A stretch of DNA of 64,000 bases, from the NCBI RefSeq assembly GCF_024448505.1, contig NZ_JAMOHV010000002.1:248001-312000 (forward strand), read 5' to 3'. The stretch is from Stutzerimonas degradans (GTDB taxonomy: Bacteria > Pseudomonadota > Gammaproteobacteria > Pseudomonadales > Pseudomonadaceae). Of this stretch, positions 23,033-32,238 are shown piece by piece; positions within the stretch are counted from its first letter, which is position 1; every line of letters starts with the position of its first letter. The notes under the pieces were generated by a model. It was given only the letters and a program-made list of their open reading frames with translations. It was not told the DNA's origin and searched no databases. The position numbers and the translations under genes were made by a program.

Positions 23033-24886
23033 ATGGCACTCTCAGACCTGGCCGTTCGACAGGCCAAGGCAACAGGCAAGGCATACACCCTCCCTGACTT
23101 GGATGGCCTCTCCCTGGCCGTCACGGCTGCAGGGGGCAGGACTTGGCACTTCCGCTACTACTGGGCGGGCAAGCAGAAGCGGATGTCGCTCGGCACCTAC
23201 CCGGAGGTGACGCTTCGCGAGGCCCGCAGCCTGCGCGACGAAGCGCGCGCCCTGCTGGCCAAAGGCACCAATCCTCGCGTTCACCGCAAGCAGAAGCGCA
23301 CCGCTGTCCGGCTCGCCGACGAAAACACCTTCGAGGCGGTGTATCGCAAGTGGCTCAAGCATCGCGGGCTCAGCCTCAAGGAAGGCCGGCAGACGACCCT
23401 CTCGATACTTCCGCGCATCTTCGACAAGGATGTGCTGCCCGCCTTGGGCAAGCGGTCGGTCTATGAGATCAAGCGTCCCGACCTCTTGGAGGTGATCGCC
23501 AAGATCGAGAAGCGCAAGGCGCTCTCCGTCGCCGAGAAAGTCAGGACGTGGTTCAACCAACTGTTCCGCTACGCGCTGGTGATCGTGCCGGGCCTGGAAC
23601 AGAACCCCGCCTCCGATCTCGATGTGGTGGCGCTGCCACTGCCACCCGTCAATCACAACCCGTTCCTGCGCATGGCCGAGCTGCCGAAGCTGTTGCAGCG
23701 GCTACGCAGCTATCGCGGCAGGCGGCAGACCCAGCTCGGGCTGCGGCTATTGCTGCTGACCGGCGTGCGAACCGGAGAGCTGCGACAGGCGACGCCGGAT
23801 CAATTCGATCTGGACCGTGGGCTGTGGATCATCCCGCCCGACGTCGTGAAGCAACTCCAGTTGGATATGCGCAAGAAGCGGCAGCAGGCGAAGGACATCC
23901 CGCCCTACATCGTGCCGCTGTCGCTTCAGGCCATGGAGATCGTCCGGCACCTGCTGGATGAGTTCAAGCCGGCCCAGCGCCACCTGTTCCGGCACGACAG
24001 CGACTTGAAGAAGCGCATCAGCGAGAACACCCTCAATGGTGCCCTCAAGCGCATGGGCTATCAGGAACGCCTGACTGGGCACGGCATCCGCGGCACGATG
24101 TCCACTGCGCTCAACGAGATCGGCTACCCGAAGGTCTGGGTGGATGCACAGCTCTCGCATGTCGATCCCAACAAGGTCAGCGCGACCTACAACCATGCCG
24201 AGTACGTGGAGCAGCGTCGCCGCATGATGCAGGACTGGGCCGATCGGCTCGACCTCTTCGAGCAGAACCAGGTCGAGGCGGCCAGCATGCCACTCACCGT
24301 GCATCTGGAAGGCGTGCCCGCATTCCCGAGTGAGCAAACCGCAAATGCACCCTCCACGCCGGTTAGCGCTTCGCCAATCCTGCTGGTGACGAAGCCGGGT
24401 GACGCCATGCCGTTGGTTTCTGCCGCCGCACATCGGCTGCCGGCGGTTCCGCCCCCTCGATCAGCCGCGCCGCTGGTGCCTTCGGACATTCAGCGCGAGA
24501 GGATGGAACTGTTCGATGTCTTCGAAGCGCCGCACAACCTTCCCGTCGCGGCGTTTGCCAAGATGGCGGGCAAGTCCCGCAGGTGGATCAGCTACGAGAT
24601 CAAGGCGGGCAACTTGCTGGCGTTGAACGTAGGCAACCGCGGCCAGCGCGTGCCGGACTGGCACCTCGACCCACTCAAGCACGAGCTGATCCAGTCCGTC
24701 CTGAAGCTGACCAGGGGTGCGGACCCCTGGCAGATCTACCATGCACTGCTGCAACCGCGCTCGATGCTGCGGGGGCGTTCGGCACTGGAGGGCGTGACGG
24801 CCGGCAATCTCGACAAGCTCGTCATGGCAGTGAGCACAGCCGTGAAGGAGAGCGAATGGACCCCGCCGCGAGTCGGGGTCGCCTAG
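23033..24886 (+). CDS. int: ICE tyrosine integrase (ICEclc IntB13-like)
   Basis: This 617-residue protein is a P4-type integrase with the DUF4102 N-terminal domain (about 1-100, LPDLDGLSLAVTAAGGRTWHFRYYW..KQKRMSLGTYPEV), a catalytic domain with LTGVRTGELR, GHGIRGTMSTALNE, AQLSHV and ATYNHAEY, and an extra C-terminal region of about 200 residues as in the integrases of tRNA-Gly-specific ICEs such as ICEclc. The ATG follows AGGAG at 8 nt. It moves the ICE in and out of tRNA-Gly and reads away from attL. Confidence 0.92.
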   Translation: MALSDLAVRQAKATGKAYTLPDLDGLSLAVTAAGGRTWHFRYYWAGKQKRMSLGTYPEVTLREARSLRDEARALLAKGTNPRVHRKQKRTAVRLADENTFEAVYRKWLKHRGLSLKEGRQTTLSILPRIFDKDVLPALGKRSVYEIKRPDLLEVIAKIEKRKALSVAEKVRTWFNQLFRYALVIVPGLEQNPASDLDVVALPLPPVNHNPFLRMAELPKLLQRLRSYRGRRQTQLGLRLLLLTGVRTGELRQATPDQFDLDRGLWIIPPDVVKQLQLDMRKKRQQAKDIPPYIVPLSLQAMEIVRHLLDEFKPAQRHLFRHDSDLKKRISENTLNGALKRMGYQERLTGHGIRGTMSTALNEIGYPKVWVDAQLSHVDPNKVSATYNHAEYVEQRRRMMQDWADRLDLFEQNQVEAASMPLTVHLEGVPAFPSEQTANAPSTPVSASPILLVTKPGDAMPLVSAAAHRLPAVPPPRSAAPLVPSDIQRERMELFDVFEAPHNLPVAAFAKMAGKSRRWISYEIKAGNLLALNVGNRGQRVPDWHLDPLKHELIQSVLKLTRGADPWQIYHALLQPRSMLRGRSALEGVTAGNLDKLVMAVSTAVKESEWTPPRVGVA

Positions 24887-24933
24887 CAGCAGGAATGCGG
24901 GATCGTGGCGAAACCGCGATCCCCGCGCGCCCG

Positions 24934-25560
24934 TCAGGACACCAAGCGCGCGCGGCGGGCGAATCTTGCCTGGGTGTCCGACAAGGAAGCCTCGCGACGG
25001 AGCAGGTAAGCCATCACGATCGTTGGTGCGCCGGCCAGCGGCCGCATGGCGATGCCTCGGCGTAGGTAGCTCGCCAGTCTCGCGGCGGGCGCAATGGTGA
25101 TCCCGTACCCGGCGGCAACCAGCGTCATCACCACATCGAATGTCTCCACCGTTTGCTCCCGCTCCTGCAGCGCGTTCTCGAACACGCGCTGCACGGTCAT
25201 GCGCCATGGTTCATCGGCCGTGGACTGCGAGCAGATCAACGGCTGCTTGAGCACTTCCTGGCACGGCACTTCACGGTAGGCCAGCAGGTGGGAGCGCTTG
25301 GCCACGGCGACCGCCAGCGTGTCATGCCACAGCGGCTCGCATACCCAGCCAGGCCACTGCCGGGCAACCGCAGACAAGGCGAAGTCGAAGCCGTCGCCCG
25401 GCAGCTCCGCGCCTCGACCGGGATCTGTCCAGCCGGCCAGGACGGCATGAGTCTCCGGCTCTTCGGCACGCTGCAGGGCGAGCACGTCGGCGAGCTGGGG
25501 AGGCACCCATTCGCCGAGGACGGCCATGCGAATTTCGGCGGTGATGTCACTCGATTCCAC
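24934..25560 (-). CDS. LysR-type substrate-binding domain protein lacking the HTH
   Basis: The 208-residue product matches the effector-binding half of LysR regulators (EIRMAVLGEWVPPQLADVLALQRAEEPET..., VMTLVAAGYGITIAPAARLASYLRRGI). No N-terminal HTH is seen even in the open frame upstream to 25,710. A GTG after GGGGGAG is taken as start. It is divergent from the XRE gene, with a possible inverted repeat GTTAA-N2-TTAAC near 25,618. It may be a truncated regulator or work through the XRE protein; such pairs beside the integrase are seen in this ICE class. Confidence 0.7.
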   Translation of the reverse strand: MESSDITAEIRMAVLGEWVPPQLADVLALQRAEEPETHAVLAGWTDPGRGAELPGDGFDFALSAVARQWPGWVCEPLWHDTLAVAVAKRSHLLAYREVPCQEVLKQPLICSQSTADEPWRMTVQRVFENALQEREQTVETFDVVMTLVAAGYGITIAPAARLASYLRRGIAMRPLAGAPTIVMAYLLRREASLSDTQARFARRARLVS

Positions 25561-25666
25561 GTCCAGCTCCCCCCAGGCGGTGAACTCGTGGCAACTGATC
25601 TCGAATCCGTTGAATGAGTTAAGTTTAACGTGGTTTAAATCGTGACCGTGTTCGACGCTCTTGGCA

Positions 25667-25966
25667 ATGCCAAAGCGTTCGATCCAAAGGGGCCGCCCCA
25701 CCGGCACCACTACCTACGAAGCGGAACCAGCCATCGCGTTTGGGGCTGCCGTGCGGGAAGAAAGAACCAACCAGGGTATCGCTCAGGAAACGCTGGCCCA
25801 CATGGCCGGCATCGAACGGTCGCACATGGGCAAGATCGAGCGCGGCGAGCATGTCCCCACGCTCCCGCTCATCCTCAAGATCGCCCGTGCGCTGAAATGC
25901 AGTTCCGCCCACTTGATGGCTCTGACCGAAGCCAAGCTGGCAGAGTCGGCCCCATCCGCGGATTGA
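25667..25966 (+). CDS. XRE-family ICE regulator
   Basis: This 99-residue protein (MPKRSIQRGRPTGTTTYE) carries an XRE HTH at about 25-85: GAAVREERTNQGIAQETLAHMAGIERSHMGKIERGEHVPTL. Small XRE proteins next to the integrase commonly control excision and transfer of ICEs. It is divergent from the LysR-like gene and convergent with the relaxase gene. Confidence 0.85.
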   Translation: MPKRSIQRGRPTGTTTYEAEPAIAFGAAVREERTNQGIAQETLAHMAGIERSHMGKIERGEHVPTLPLILKIARALKCSSAHLMALTEAKLAESAPSAD

Positions 25967-25992
25967 AGCCGGCCCGCACAGCGGTCGCATGC

Positions 25993-27843
25993 CTACGCCT
26001 GATCGTCGTCCTTGCCCCCAAGGGCTGAATCATCGCGCTTTGCGGCCTCGTTGAGGAGCCGCAGGTATGGGTTGTCTGGCGGCGTCTCCTGGAACAGCGC
26101 ATCCGGGCTGACGAGCAGGTAGCCGTGCAGCCGGCGCGACTTGCGCGGCCCCGTGACTTCGCAGGTCCAGATGTTCAGCCCGCTCGGCTGCTTGCGGTGC
26201 TGTCCCAGCTTCTCGAAGCGCTTCTGTACCCACTGCCACCCCTCCAGCTTCTCCTGCTTGGCCAGCGCGGCGACTTGAAGGTACTCCTGCGCGTAGCGCT
26301 GGAACACGCCGGGGCTGACGAGGTAGGTCGTACCGGCGACGGTATGCACCAGGGCCTTGGCGTCGTTGATGATGAGCTTGCGCGTCTGGATGCTCTGGCG
26401 CAGCCAGGCCATGAAGTGCGCCCCGGAGGGCTCCGCGCGATCCTGGGAAGGCGCGAGGCTCATTCCTGGCGTGGGCACGGTCGAAGGGGCCGGCTCGGCC
26501 TCGGCAACAGGGCAAGTCGGGGTCTCCGATGCTGTGGGTGGAGCGGTGTCGCCCAGCAGATCGAGCAGCGCGGCCACGCCGGTGTCTGTGGCTATGGATG
26601 CGATCGGCGTCGTGCTCGCGGGTGCAGCTTCGGTGCCTTCCACGCGCGGCCCATCGGCCACCGCCGGCGCTAGCGGCGGCGGCTCCGCCTGTTCCTCTTC
26701 GACCTGCACACGGCCTGCGAACGGCGCCAGCCGGTCGGCGGCATCCCAGATCATGGCCGGCGAGAGTTTCAGGAAGGTGAAGGCGTGCGACCAGCCGGCG
26801 TCGCTGGTGACGGTAGCCTTCCAGATCGCCTTGCCACCCGGCGTCGGTTGCACGATGCCGTGATCCTGCAGCACGTTGAACACCGCCGTATTGCTCGCCG
26901 GAATGCCGTCGATGCCTTGCGATAGCAGATGTGCGCGCAGCTTGTCGGAGACGGTCTTGCTCACCAGCCACAAGGCGTCCTGGGTCAGCCAACCGTCCGC
27001 CGGGCCGGCCTGGTTCAGCTTGAACGCTTCCTTGAGCAGGTAGCGCAAGCCGTCGAGCAATTTGCGTTGCAGAGCATGCTTGGGCGCCACCAGCGCCTTG
27101 CTGGGATCGCCGCCGAGTTCCTGGGCGACCGATGCCTGGTCGGCCTGCACGACCAGCTCGCCGAGCGTGCCGGCGTGCTCGTACTGGCCGGCCAGCACGT
27201 ACAGCAGCGCGGCCCAGAGGTCGGGATAGCCGCTGAGCCAGTCGAAGATGTCCCGATCGAGAAGGCGCGCGTAGAGCAGCCCGGTGGCGGCGCTGTGCAG
27301 GCGGTACTCGCGCTCCTTTCGGTAACGGAAGCGGTAGGGCTTTCGCAGCGGGCCGTGCCAGGGATGCCAGACGCTGCCGTCGGCATGCTCGACGTGCAGA
27401 TCGACCGCAATCTTGCCGATGTCGTGCAGCAGGGCCGCGTAGGCCGTGCCTGCAGTCCAGGCTTCGGCCTGGGCCGCCTGTGCCTCCGGCGTGACGCCCG
27501 CAGGCAGCAGGTATGACTGCCGCAGTTTCAGCGCATAGGCGACGATCTCCAGGCCGTGGTCCAGCATGCCGCCCGGATAGGCGTGGTGGTGGTTCTCGGA
27601 GGCCGGGAACTGCTGGACCAATTCGGCGTAGCGCTCCAGTGGGGCGAGGTAGAGCGTGGCGAACTGCCGGCGCGAGAGCGATGTGCGCTGCCAGATGTGT
27701 TCCAGCAGTTTCTGCCGACGCGGCGTGGTCAGCAGCGATGCGGCCGACTCCGGCCGCATCGCCCCTTTCGGAGTTTCGATGGCGGATGTGGGCGGTGTGC
27801 CGGCGGCGGGTGGCACCCTTTTGCGCTGGAACAGCGAGAGCAT
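25993..27843 (-). CDS. traI: MobH-family relaxase (TraI_2, ICE class)
   Basis: This 616-residue protein is a MobH relaxase of the PFGI-1/ICEclc class (TIGR03760-like). The catalytic HD-type core shows HHHAYPGGMLDHGLE (about 84-98) and AALLHDIGKIAVDLHVEH (about 137-154), and a C-terminal DUF1528-like domain contains the conserved LIINDAKALVHTVAGTTYLVSPGVF. It nicks oriT and stays bound to the strand transferred in conjugation. The ATG follows a modest GGGG ribosome site. It is the only relaxase gene in the window. Confidence 0.9.
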   Translation of the reverse strand: MLSLFQRKRVPPAAGTPPTSAIETPKGAMRPESAASLLTTPRRQKLLEHIWQRTSLSRRQFATLYLAPLERYAELVQQFPASENHHHAYPGGMLDHGLEIVAYALKLRQSYLLPAGVTPEAQAAQAEAWTAGTAYAALLHDIGKIAVDLHVEHADGSVWHPWHGPLRKPYRFRYRKEREYRLHSAATGLLYARLLDRDIFDWLSGYPDLWAALLYVLAGQYEHAGTLGELVVQADQASVAQELGGDPSKALVAPKHALQRKLLDGLRYLLKEAFKLNQAGPADGWLTQDALWLVSKTVSDKLRAHLLSQGIDGIPASNTAVFNVLQDHGIVQPTPGGKAIWKATVTSDAGWSHAFTFLKLSPAMIWDAADRLAPFAGRVQVEEEQAEPPPLAPAVADGPRVEGTEAAPASTTPIASIATDTGVAALLDLLGDTAPPTASETPTCPVAEAEPAPSTVPTPGMSLAPSQDRAEPSGAHFMAWLRQSIQTRKLIINDAKALVHTVAGTTYLVSPGVFQRYAQEYLQVAALAKQEKLEGWQWVQKRFEKLGQHRKQPSGLNIWTCEVTGPRKSRRLHGYLLVSPDALFQETPPDNPYLRLLNEAAKRDDSALGGKDDDQA

Positions 27844-28045
27844 GGCGAACCCCGGATGACGGGCTGCTCGGGGCGCCTTTTGGCCTTTTCAGGATAGGGC
27901 CTTTCCCCTTGGCGCCCTTCCTTTGCCCCTTCCCAGCCCTTTGGCCTTTGTCGGAAGCCTTTGGGTATAGGGCCGCTGCTTCGTGGATGCCACGATGAAT
28001 GCGGCATGGGGCAATCCCGGCAAGTGGGGCGCTGCGGGATGTTCG

Positions 28046-28966
28046 TCAGCTCTGGCCCAAGCCGGTGTCGAGGGCGGCGGATTGCGCTGCGAAGTCGTCG
28101 GGACGGCGCTTGCGGAAGGTTTCGAGATTGGCGAGCTTCCAGCGCAGTGCCGGCAGTTGCGCGGCGTGCTGGCACTGCACCAGCGACCAGTCCGGTTCTG
28201 CGCGCGCCAGCCCGCTCAGAAACTGCTTGTGCGCGGTGTTCAGTCGCTGTGGCAGCTCGCGCCGCATCCTGGCGCGAGCGTCGAGCAGCGTCTCCAGGGA
28301 GCAGTCCACTTCGGTCATGCCGACAAAGGCCCGCTCGTACTCGCCGGCGATGTCCTTGTCGTTGCCGAACAGCACTTCGTGGGGCGGCCGGTTGTGGCCC
28401 GCCAGATAGATCACGAAGCACTCGACCATGCCGTCGCTGATGTCGCCCGATTCGTAGAGCTGCCACACGTCGAACAGGTCGCGGGGGTGCTGTCGATCCA
28501 GCGCGGCCACCAGCTTGCTGGCGTACAGCTCGTCCGGTGCCAGAACCGGCAGCTCGAACTCGACGCCGAACAGATCGCTGGTCTTGGCGCTCAGCGGCCG
28601 CCGCTCGACGGGCAGCACGCTGCCGCGGAACACGACGTTGACCTCGATCTTCACCTGGCTGGCGTCGTTCTCGACGATCAGCTTGGTGTCTCCCAGGTCC
28701 TTGGCGCGAACCAGGCGTGTCTGCACGCCCAGTGGCGCAACGCGCGCGGCGATGGCGGCCAGCTCCTGGTTGATGGCTTGCAGCGCTTCGTCGCGCGGCG
28801 TCTGCCACGGGAGGTACACCACGTCGATGTCCACCGACAGGCGCGGCATGTCCCGCACGAAGAGGTTGATGGCCGTGCCGCCCTTCATGGCGAAGATGTC
28901 GTTGGCGAACACGTCGGGCGCGACGGCCAGCAGCAGGCGAACGGTGTCCGCGTAGGTCTTATCCAT
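28046..28966 (-). CDS. abiEii: AbiEii nucleotidyltransferase toxin
   Basis: This 306-residue protein has the AbiEii/DUF1814 nucleotidyltransferase signature: KGGTAINLFV (about 24-33) and RLSVDIDVVYL (about 38-48), with later KLVAALDRQHPRDLFDVWQLY. Type IV toxins of this family transfer nucleotides to tRNA acceptor ends and stop growth on phage infection. The start overlaps the antitoxin stop by 8 bp, the usual coupling. It is accessory cargo between relaxase and the secretion genes. Confidence 0.9.
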   Translation of the reverse strand: MDKTYADTVRLLLAVAPDVFANDIFAMKGGTAINLFVRDMPRLSVDIDVVYLPWQTPRDEALQAINQELAAIAARVAPLGVQTRLVRAKDLGDTKLIVENDASQVKIEVNVVFRGSVLPVERRPLSAKTSDLFGVEFELPVLAPDELYASKLVAALDRQHPRDLFDVWQLYESGDISDGMVECFVIYLAGHNRPPHEVLFGNDKDIAGEYERAFVGMTEVDCSLETLLDARARMRRELPQRLNTAHKQFLSGLARAEPDWSLVQCQHAAQLPALRWKLANLETFRKRRPDDFAAQSAALDTGLGQS

Positions 28967-29717
28967 GAGGTCTCAGGCTCAGCAAGGTGCCGTCATCGAG
29001 CCGGCTCATCCAGCGCGTGTTGCTGCCGGTGCGAACCGGGTACTGCTCCAGCAGGGCATCGACGTCCACGAGGCTGGTCTCGCGCGCCCAGGTCAGGAAC
29101 AGGCGCACGGCCTTCACGCTGGCGCAGCAGGACAGCAGTTGCCCGAGCAAGTCCTTGCGGGGGGAACGCAGTCCATCGAAGAGGTTGCGGGCCTCTTCGA
29201 GGCTCTGCTTGACGCCGGCTTCGTACAGCAGCTCCAGCACGGCACGCTCGGGGGCTGCCACCCGCAGATCCTCGGGCAGGCCAGGCGGCGTGGTCAGGGT
29301 CTTGCCGGCCAGCGCCGTGTCCGGCCAGTCGAACAGGCGGGCGTGGACGTAGCGGGCCGGAAAGCGCGAAGTGAACCAGGCCGGCAACGCGAAGCGACCG
29401 TCGCCCCACAGCACCAGCGCCTCCCGGCTGCCCAGGTTGTGCCGCACCCCCTGCAGGGCCAGGGCGCTCTTGCCGCCGACGTGCAGGCCGGGCACGCGCT
29501 GTTGCAGGAACTTCAGCGCACCGTAGACCCCGAACTCATCGTTCGGGAAGGCATAGACGCCATGGGCCAGGCGCACGAGCCACCCGCCGTCGGCATAGTG
29601 GGCGGCGAGCTGGGGCGACACCCCGAACTGGCTCAGGGTGGCAAGGTCGAACGGCGCCCCACGGGGGAGTCCCGCCTGCAGTCGCTTGATTACCTGGTGC
29701 CGAGAATTTCCATTCAT
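28959..29717 (-). CDS. abiEi: AbiEi antitoxin (type IV)
   Basis: This 252-residue protein begins with an N-terminal winged HTH (RHQVIKRLQAGLPRGAPFDLATLSQFGVSPQLAAHYADGGWLVRLAHGVYAFP) and continues with the AbiEi C-terminal antitoxin domain (VHARLFDWPDTALAGKTLTTPPGLPEDLRVAAPERAVLELLYEAG). It should repress its own operon by binding upstream repeats and block the toxin. The pair may also stabilise the ICE. Confidence 0.9.
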   Translation of the reverse strand: MNGNSRHQVIKRLQAGLPRGAPFDLATLSQFGVSPQLAAHYADGGWLVRLAHGVYAFPNDEFGVYGALKFLQQRVPGLHVGGKSALALQGVRHNLGSREALVLWGDGRFALPAWFTSRFPARYVHARLFDWPDTALAGKTLTTPPGLPEDLRVAAPERAVLELLYEAGVKQSLEEARNLFDGLRSPRKDLLGQLLSCCASVKAVRLFLTWARETSLVDVDALLEQYPVRTGSNTRWMSRLDDGTLLSLRPHG

Positions 29718-29730
29718 GCTATAAAAATAA

Positions 29731-29820
29731 CACAGAATCCAATCGACCCTAGAGCCATTGCAAGAACGTGCAGGGAAAGTAGCATAAGGTTTGATTTATC
29801 GCTCAGAATCTAATCGACCT
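29731..29820. promoter_or_regulatory. Two direct repeats in the abiE promoter region
   Basis: CACAGAATCCAATCGACCC (29,731-29,749) and CTCAGAATCTAATCGACCT (29,802-29,820) match at 15-16 of 19 bases and lie 71 bp apart, upstream of abiEi. AbiEi proteins of this family bind repeats to repress transcription, so these are likely its operators. Confidence 0.6.
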
Positions 29821-29939
29821 GCGGCCCGAGCCAACCCGGCTCCGCCGGCCGCAACCCGCCCTCCTGATCGCGGTCTATGCTGGAGGGCAGGCCACGACCG
29901 GCCGCTCCGCGAGGTGAGGCACCACTGAAGCCGAGGCAT

Positions 29940-30308
29940 ATGAGCATGAGCACCAACACGCACAACGGGCGCTGGAGCCACCGGCTGGGCCGGGGGGCTG
30001 GCCGTGCCTGGCGTGGATACCTCCGCCGCGAGCAGCGTGTCGCCGGCTGGCTGGTGACGCGCGGGGTACCCGCGGGCGCGGCGACGGCGGTGCTCTGGAT
30101 CGTCAAGCTGGCCGTACTTGGCATGCTGCTATACACCGTATCCTGGCTCGTCCTGCTGCTGGCCTTTGCGGTGGTCGCCGCATGGCTCGCGCGGAACGCC
30201 GACGAGGACGACGAGAAGCAGCCGGAACTTAGAGACGGACACTCGGGCGTCGGCCTGTACGACAAAGATGACTGGCGGATCGACATGGGCGATCCCGACG
30301 AGCCGTAG
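29940..30308 (+). CDS. DUF3742 family ICE membrane protein
   Basis: This 122-residue protein begins MSMSTNTHNGRWSHRLGRGAGRAWRGYLRREQRVAGWLV and has a double membrane region (AAATAVLWIVKLAVLGMLLYTVSWLVLLLAFAVVAAWL-like, about 55-85), then an acidic tail. It fits DUF3742, a family confined to this ICE class and found at this place near the TraG-like gene. It is the only rightward gene in this part. Function unknown. Confidence 0.85.
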   Translation: MSMSTNTHNGRWSHRLGRGAGRAWRGYLRREQRVAGWLVTRGVPAGAATAVLWIVKLAVLGMLLYTVSWLVLLLAFAVVAAWLARNADEDDEKQPELRDGHSGVGLYDKDDWRIDMGDPDEP

Positions 30309-30336
30309 CTGCCGCATCAACGCGAGAGAGTGCTCC

Positions 30337-31869
30337 TTACTTCGCAGCACCTTTCGATACAGCCGTCATCGCAAGGCGAGAGCCACTACCCCCAGCCGAC
30401 TTCGCATCGGACGTGCCAGTGATAAGACCGCCCAGGAAGTTTCCGGCGCGAACGCCTGCCCATCCGAGTGCCATGACCCAGAACGTCGGCAACACGATGA
30501 ACATCGTTGCCATGACGAAGTTCAGCAGCATGTCACCGAACGCATTGTTCAGGCCGATCAATGGGTCGAAGTTGGCGTGCGGCCTGTCCGCGCCAAACCC
30601 CCAGCCGTAGAGCGCATCCAGGATCGTGCTGTCGATCCAGCGCGCGAGCTGGAACCAGAAGTCCACGAAGAACAGCGCGAACTGGACGCAGCTCACCGTC
30701 ACCACCGTCTTCAGGTCGTAGGTGCCGATCAGCAGCACCAGTGGGATGCAGATGACGAGCGCCATCTTGAGCATGGTCAGCACCATCGGCAGCGCCTGGC
30801 GCACCACGTCCATTGCCGGAAAAAAGCCCAGCGAGCCGACGGTCAACCCCAGGTCGCTCGCGCCGCGCGTGACGACGTTCGGCAGCGTCTTGTCGATCTG
30901 GCCGCCGTAGTCGGTGTAGACGGCGCCCTGGTTCATCTTCTGCTGCCTCGGTGAGACCACGGCGCGGATCACCGAGTCATTGACCTCGCTCTGCGACAGG
31001 AATCCCACCCAGCGCCCGATGCGGGTCAGCAGGTCCGGGTCGACCTGTGCCAGCAGCCGGCTGCGCAGTCCCTGGCCGCCATCGGCCCACCACTGCCGGC
31101 AGGATGGATAGCCGCCGCCGCTGCCCACCTGTGCCAGCCCCGCATCGCGGGTCGCGTCGTAGGGCCAGGCCGTGCGTGGGGTCTTGGCGCGATAGGTGTC
31201 ATAGAAGCCGGGCGTGTCGAGGAAGTAACTCGATCCGATCCAGGTGACGTCGTTCATCTGCTCGTCGGAGAGCGTCGGCCGGTTCATGAACAGCTTGGCG
31301 CGCGACGGCCCGTAGCAGTCGTGCGTGAAGTCGGCGACCTCCTGTGCCAGCACCGGATCGTCGATGCGCGTGGCATCCACATCCATGCGAATCTGACGCA
31401 GGTCCGTGCCGCAGGGAATCGCCGCCACCGCGGAGCCCGTCACGGCTTTCGACAGCGCGTGCATGAAGAACCACCACACCGGCACCAGCGCGCTCTGGTC
31501 GTTGAGCGCCGTGTAGACGTTGGACCAGCCCGTGTCGTTGGGCAGCGGGACACTGACCTGGCATTGCGCGGAGCGCGTGGTGTCGAACCTGATCGTGGCG
31601 AGATCCACCGGGATGAACGGGATGCCGGCGAACATGATGACCACGATCGCCACCCACACCCGGTTCTCGATGCGCATCGACGACAGCACGCCCTTGTTGC
31701 CTTCGTCCGCACCTTCGCTGCGGGCCTTGAGCCACTCCTGGATCACGATGGCCACGAACGGCAGCGCGAACACGCCGCTGGCCACGAGGATGCTCCAGAT
31801 GCCGTTGTTGACCACCCAAGCCACCAGGGTCAGGTAATACTCCAAGTAGTCCGTGGTGTAGAGCGTCAT
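30337..31869 (-). CDS. TraG N-terminal-like conjugation membrane protein
   Basis: This 510-residue integral membrane protein (YLTLVAWVVNNGIWSILVASGVFALPFVAIVIQEW start) matches the ICE TraG-like family that resembles the N-terminal part of F-plasmid TraG. Several hydrophobic segments flank a large periplasmic domain with conserved Cys and Trp (YPSCRQWWADGGQGLRSRL). It takes part in mating-pair formation. The stop is near DUF3742 on the opposite strand. Confidence 0.85.
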   Translation of the reverse strand: MTLYTTDYLEYYLTLVAWVVNNGIWSILVASGVFALPFVAIVIQEWLKARSEGADEGNKGVLSSMRIENRVWVAIVVIMFAGIPFIPVDLATIRFDTTRSAQCQVSVPLPNDTGWSNVYTALNDQSALVPVWWFFMHALSKAVTGSAVAAIPCGTDLRQIRMDVDATRIDDPVLAQEVADFTHDCYGPSRAKLFMNRPTLSDEQMNDVTWIGSSYFLDTPGFYDTYRAKTPRTAWPYDATRDAGLAQVGSGGGYPSCRQWWADGGQGLRSRLLAQVDPDLLTRIGRWVGFLSQSEVNDSVIRAVVSPRQQKMNQGAVYTDYGGQIDKTLPNVVTRGASDLGLTVGSLGFFPAMDVVRQALPMVLTMLKMALVICIPLVLLIGTYDLKTVVTVSCVQFALFFVDFWFQLARWIDSTILDALYGWGFGADRPHANFDPLIGLNNAFGDMLLNFVMATMFIVLPTFWVMALGWAGVRAGNFLGGLITGTSDAKSAGGSGSRLAMTAVSKGAAK

Positions 31870-31884
31870 GCCTGCCTCCCGGTC

Positions 31885-32238
31885 TCAGCCGTGCCGCAGC
31901 AGCTGGCTGGCTTCCAGCGCGACCACGGCGATGACGGCCGCGATCTCCGTGCGCAGCAGGCGCTGATGCGTCTCGCGGGACGGCTCCCGCCGCAACAGGC
32001 GCCGACGCATCCACCACCAGCCGTAAGCCGTCGCTCCGTAGAGGCACAGACGCCACACGAAGAAGTGGCCGGCGTGCGCCTGCAGCCAGTGCTGCCAGCC
32101 CTCGACGCCGCCGACCACGTGGATGCCGGCGATGTTCACCGCCACCGCGGCGGCGACCACCAGCAAGGTCCACAGCAGCGCCACGCCGACGCGGCGGTTG
32201 AACAGCCATGGCAGCCGCAGCCAGGCGAGCCGGCTCAT
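31885..32238 (-). CDS. Hypothetical ICE membrane protein
   Basis: This 117-residue protein has hydrophobic helices (GVALLWTLLVVAAAVAVNIAGIHVV, FFVWRLCLYGATAYGWWW, ...) with basic flanks. It sits between the TraG-like gene and TIGR03755 and overlaps the latter by 4 bp. No named family. Probably a small inner-membrane part of the mating apparatus. Confidence 0.7.
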   Translation of the reverse strand: MSRLAWLRLPWLFNRRVGVALLWTLLVVAAAVAVNIAGIHVVGGVEGWQHWLQAHAGHFFVWRLCLYGATAYGWWWMRRRLLRREPSRETHQRLLRTEIAAVIAVVALEASQLLRHG

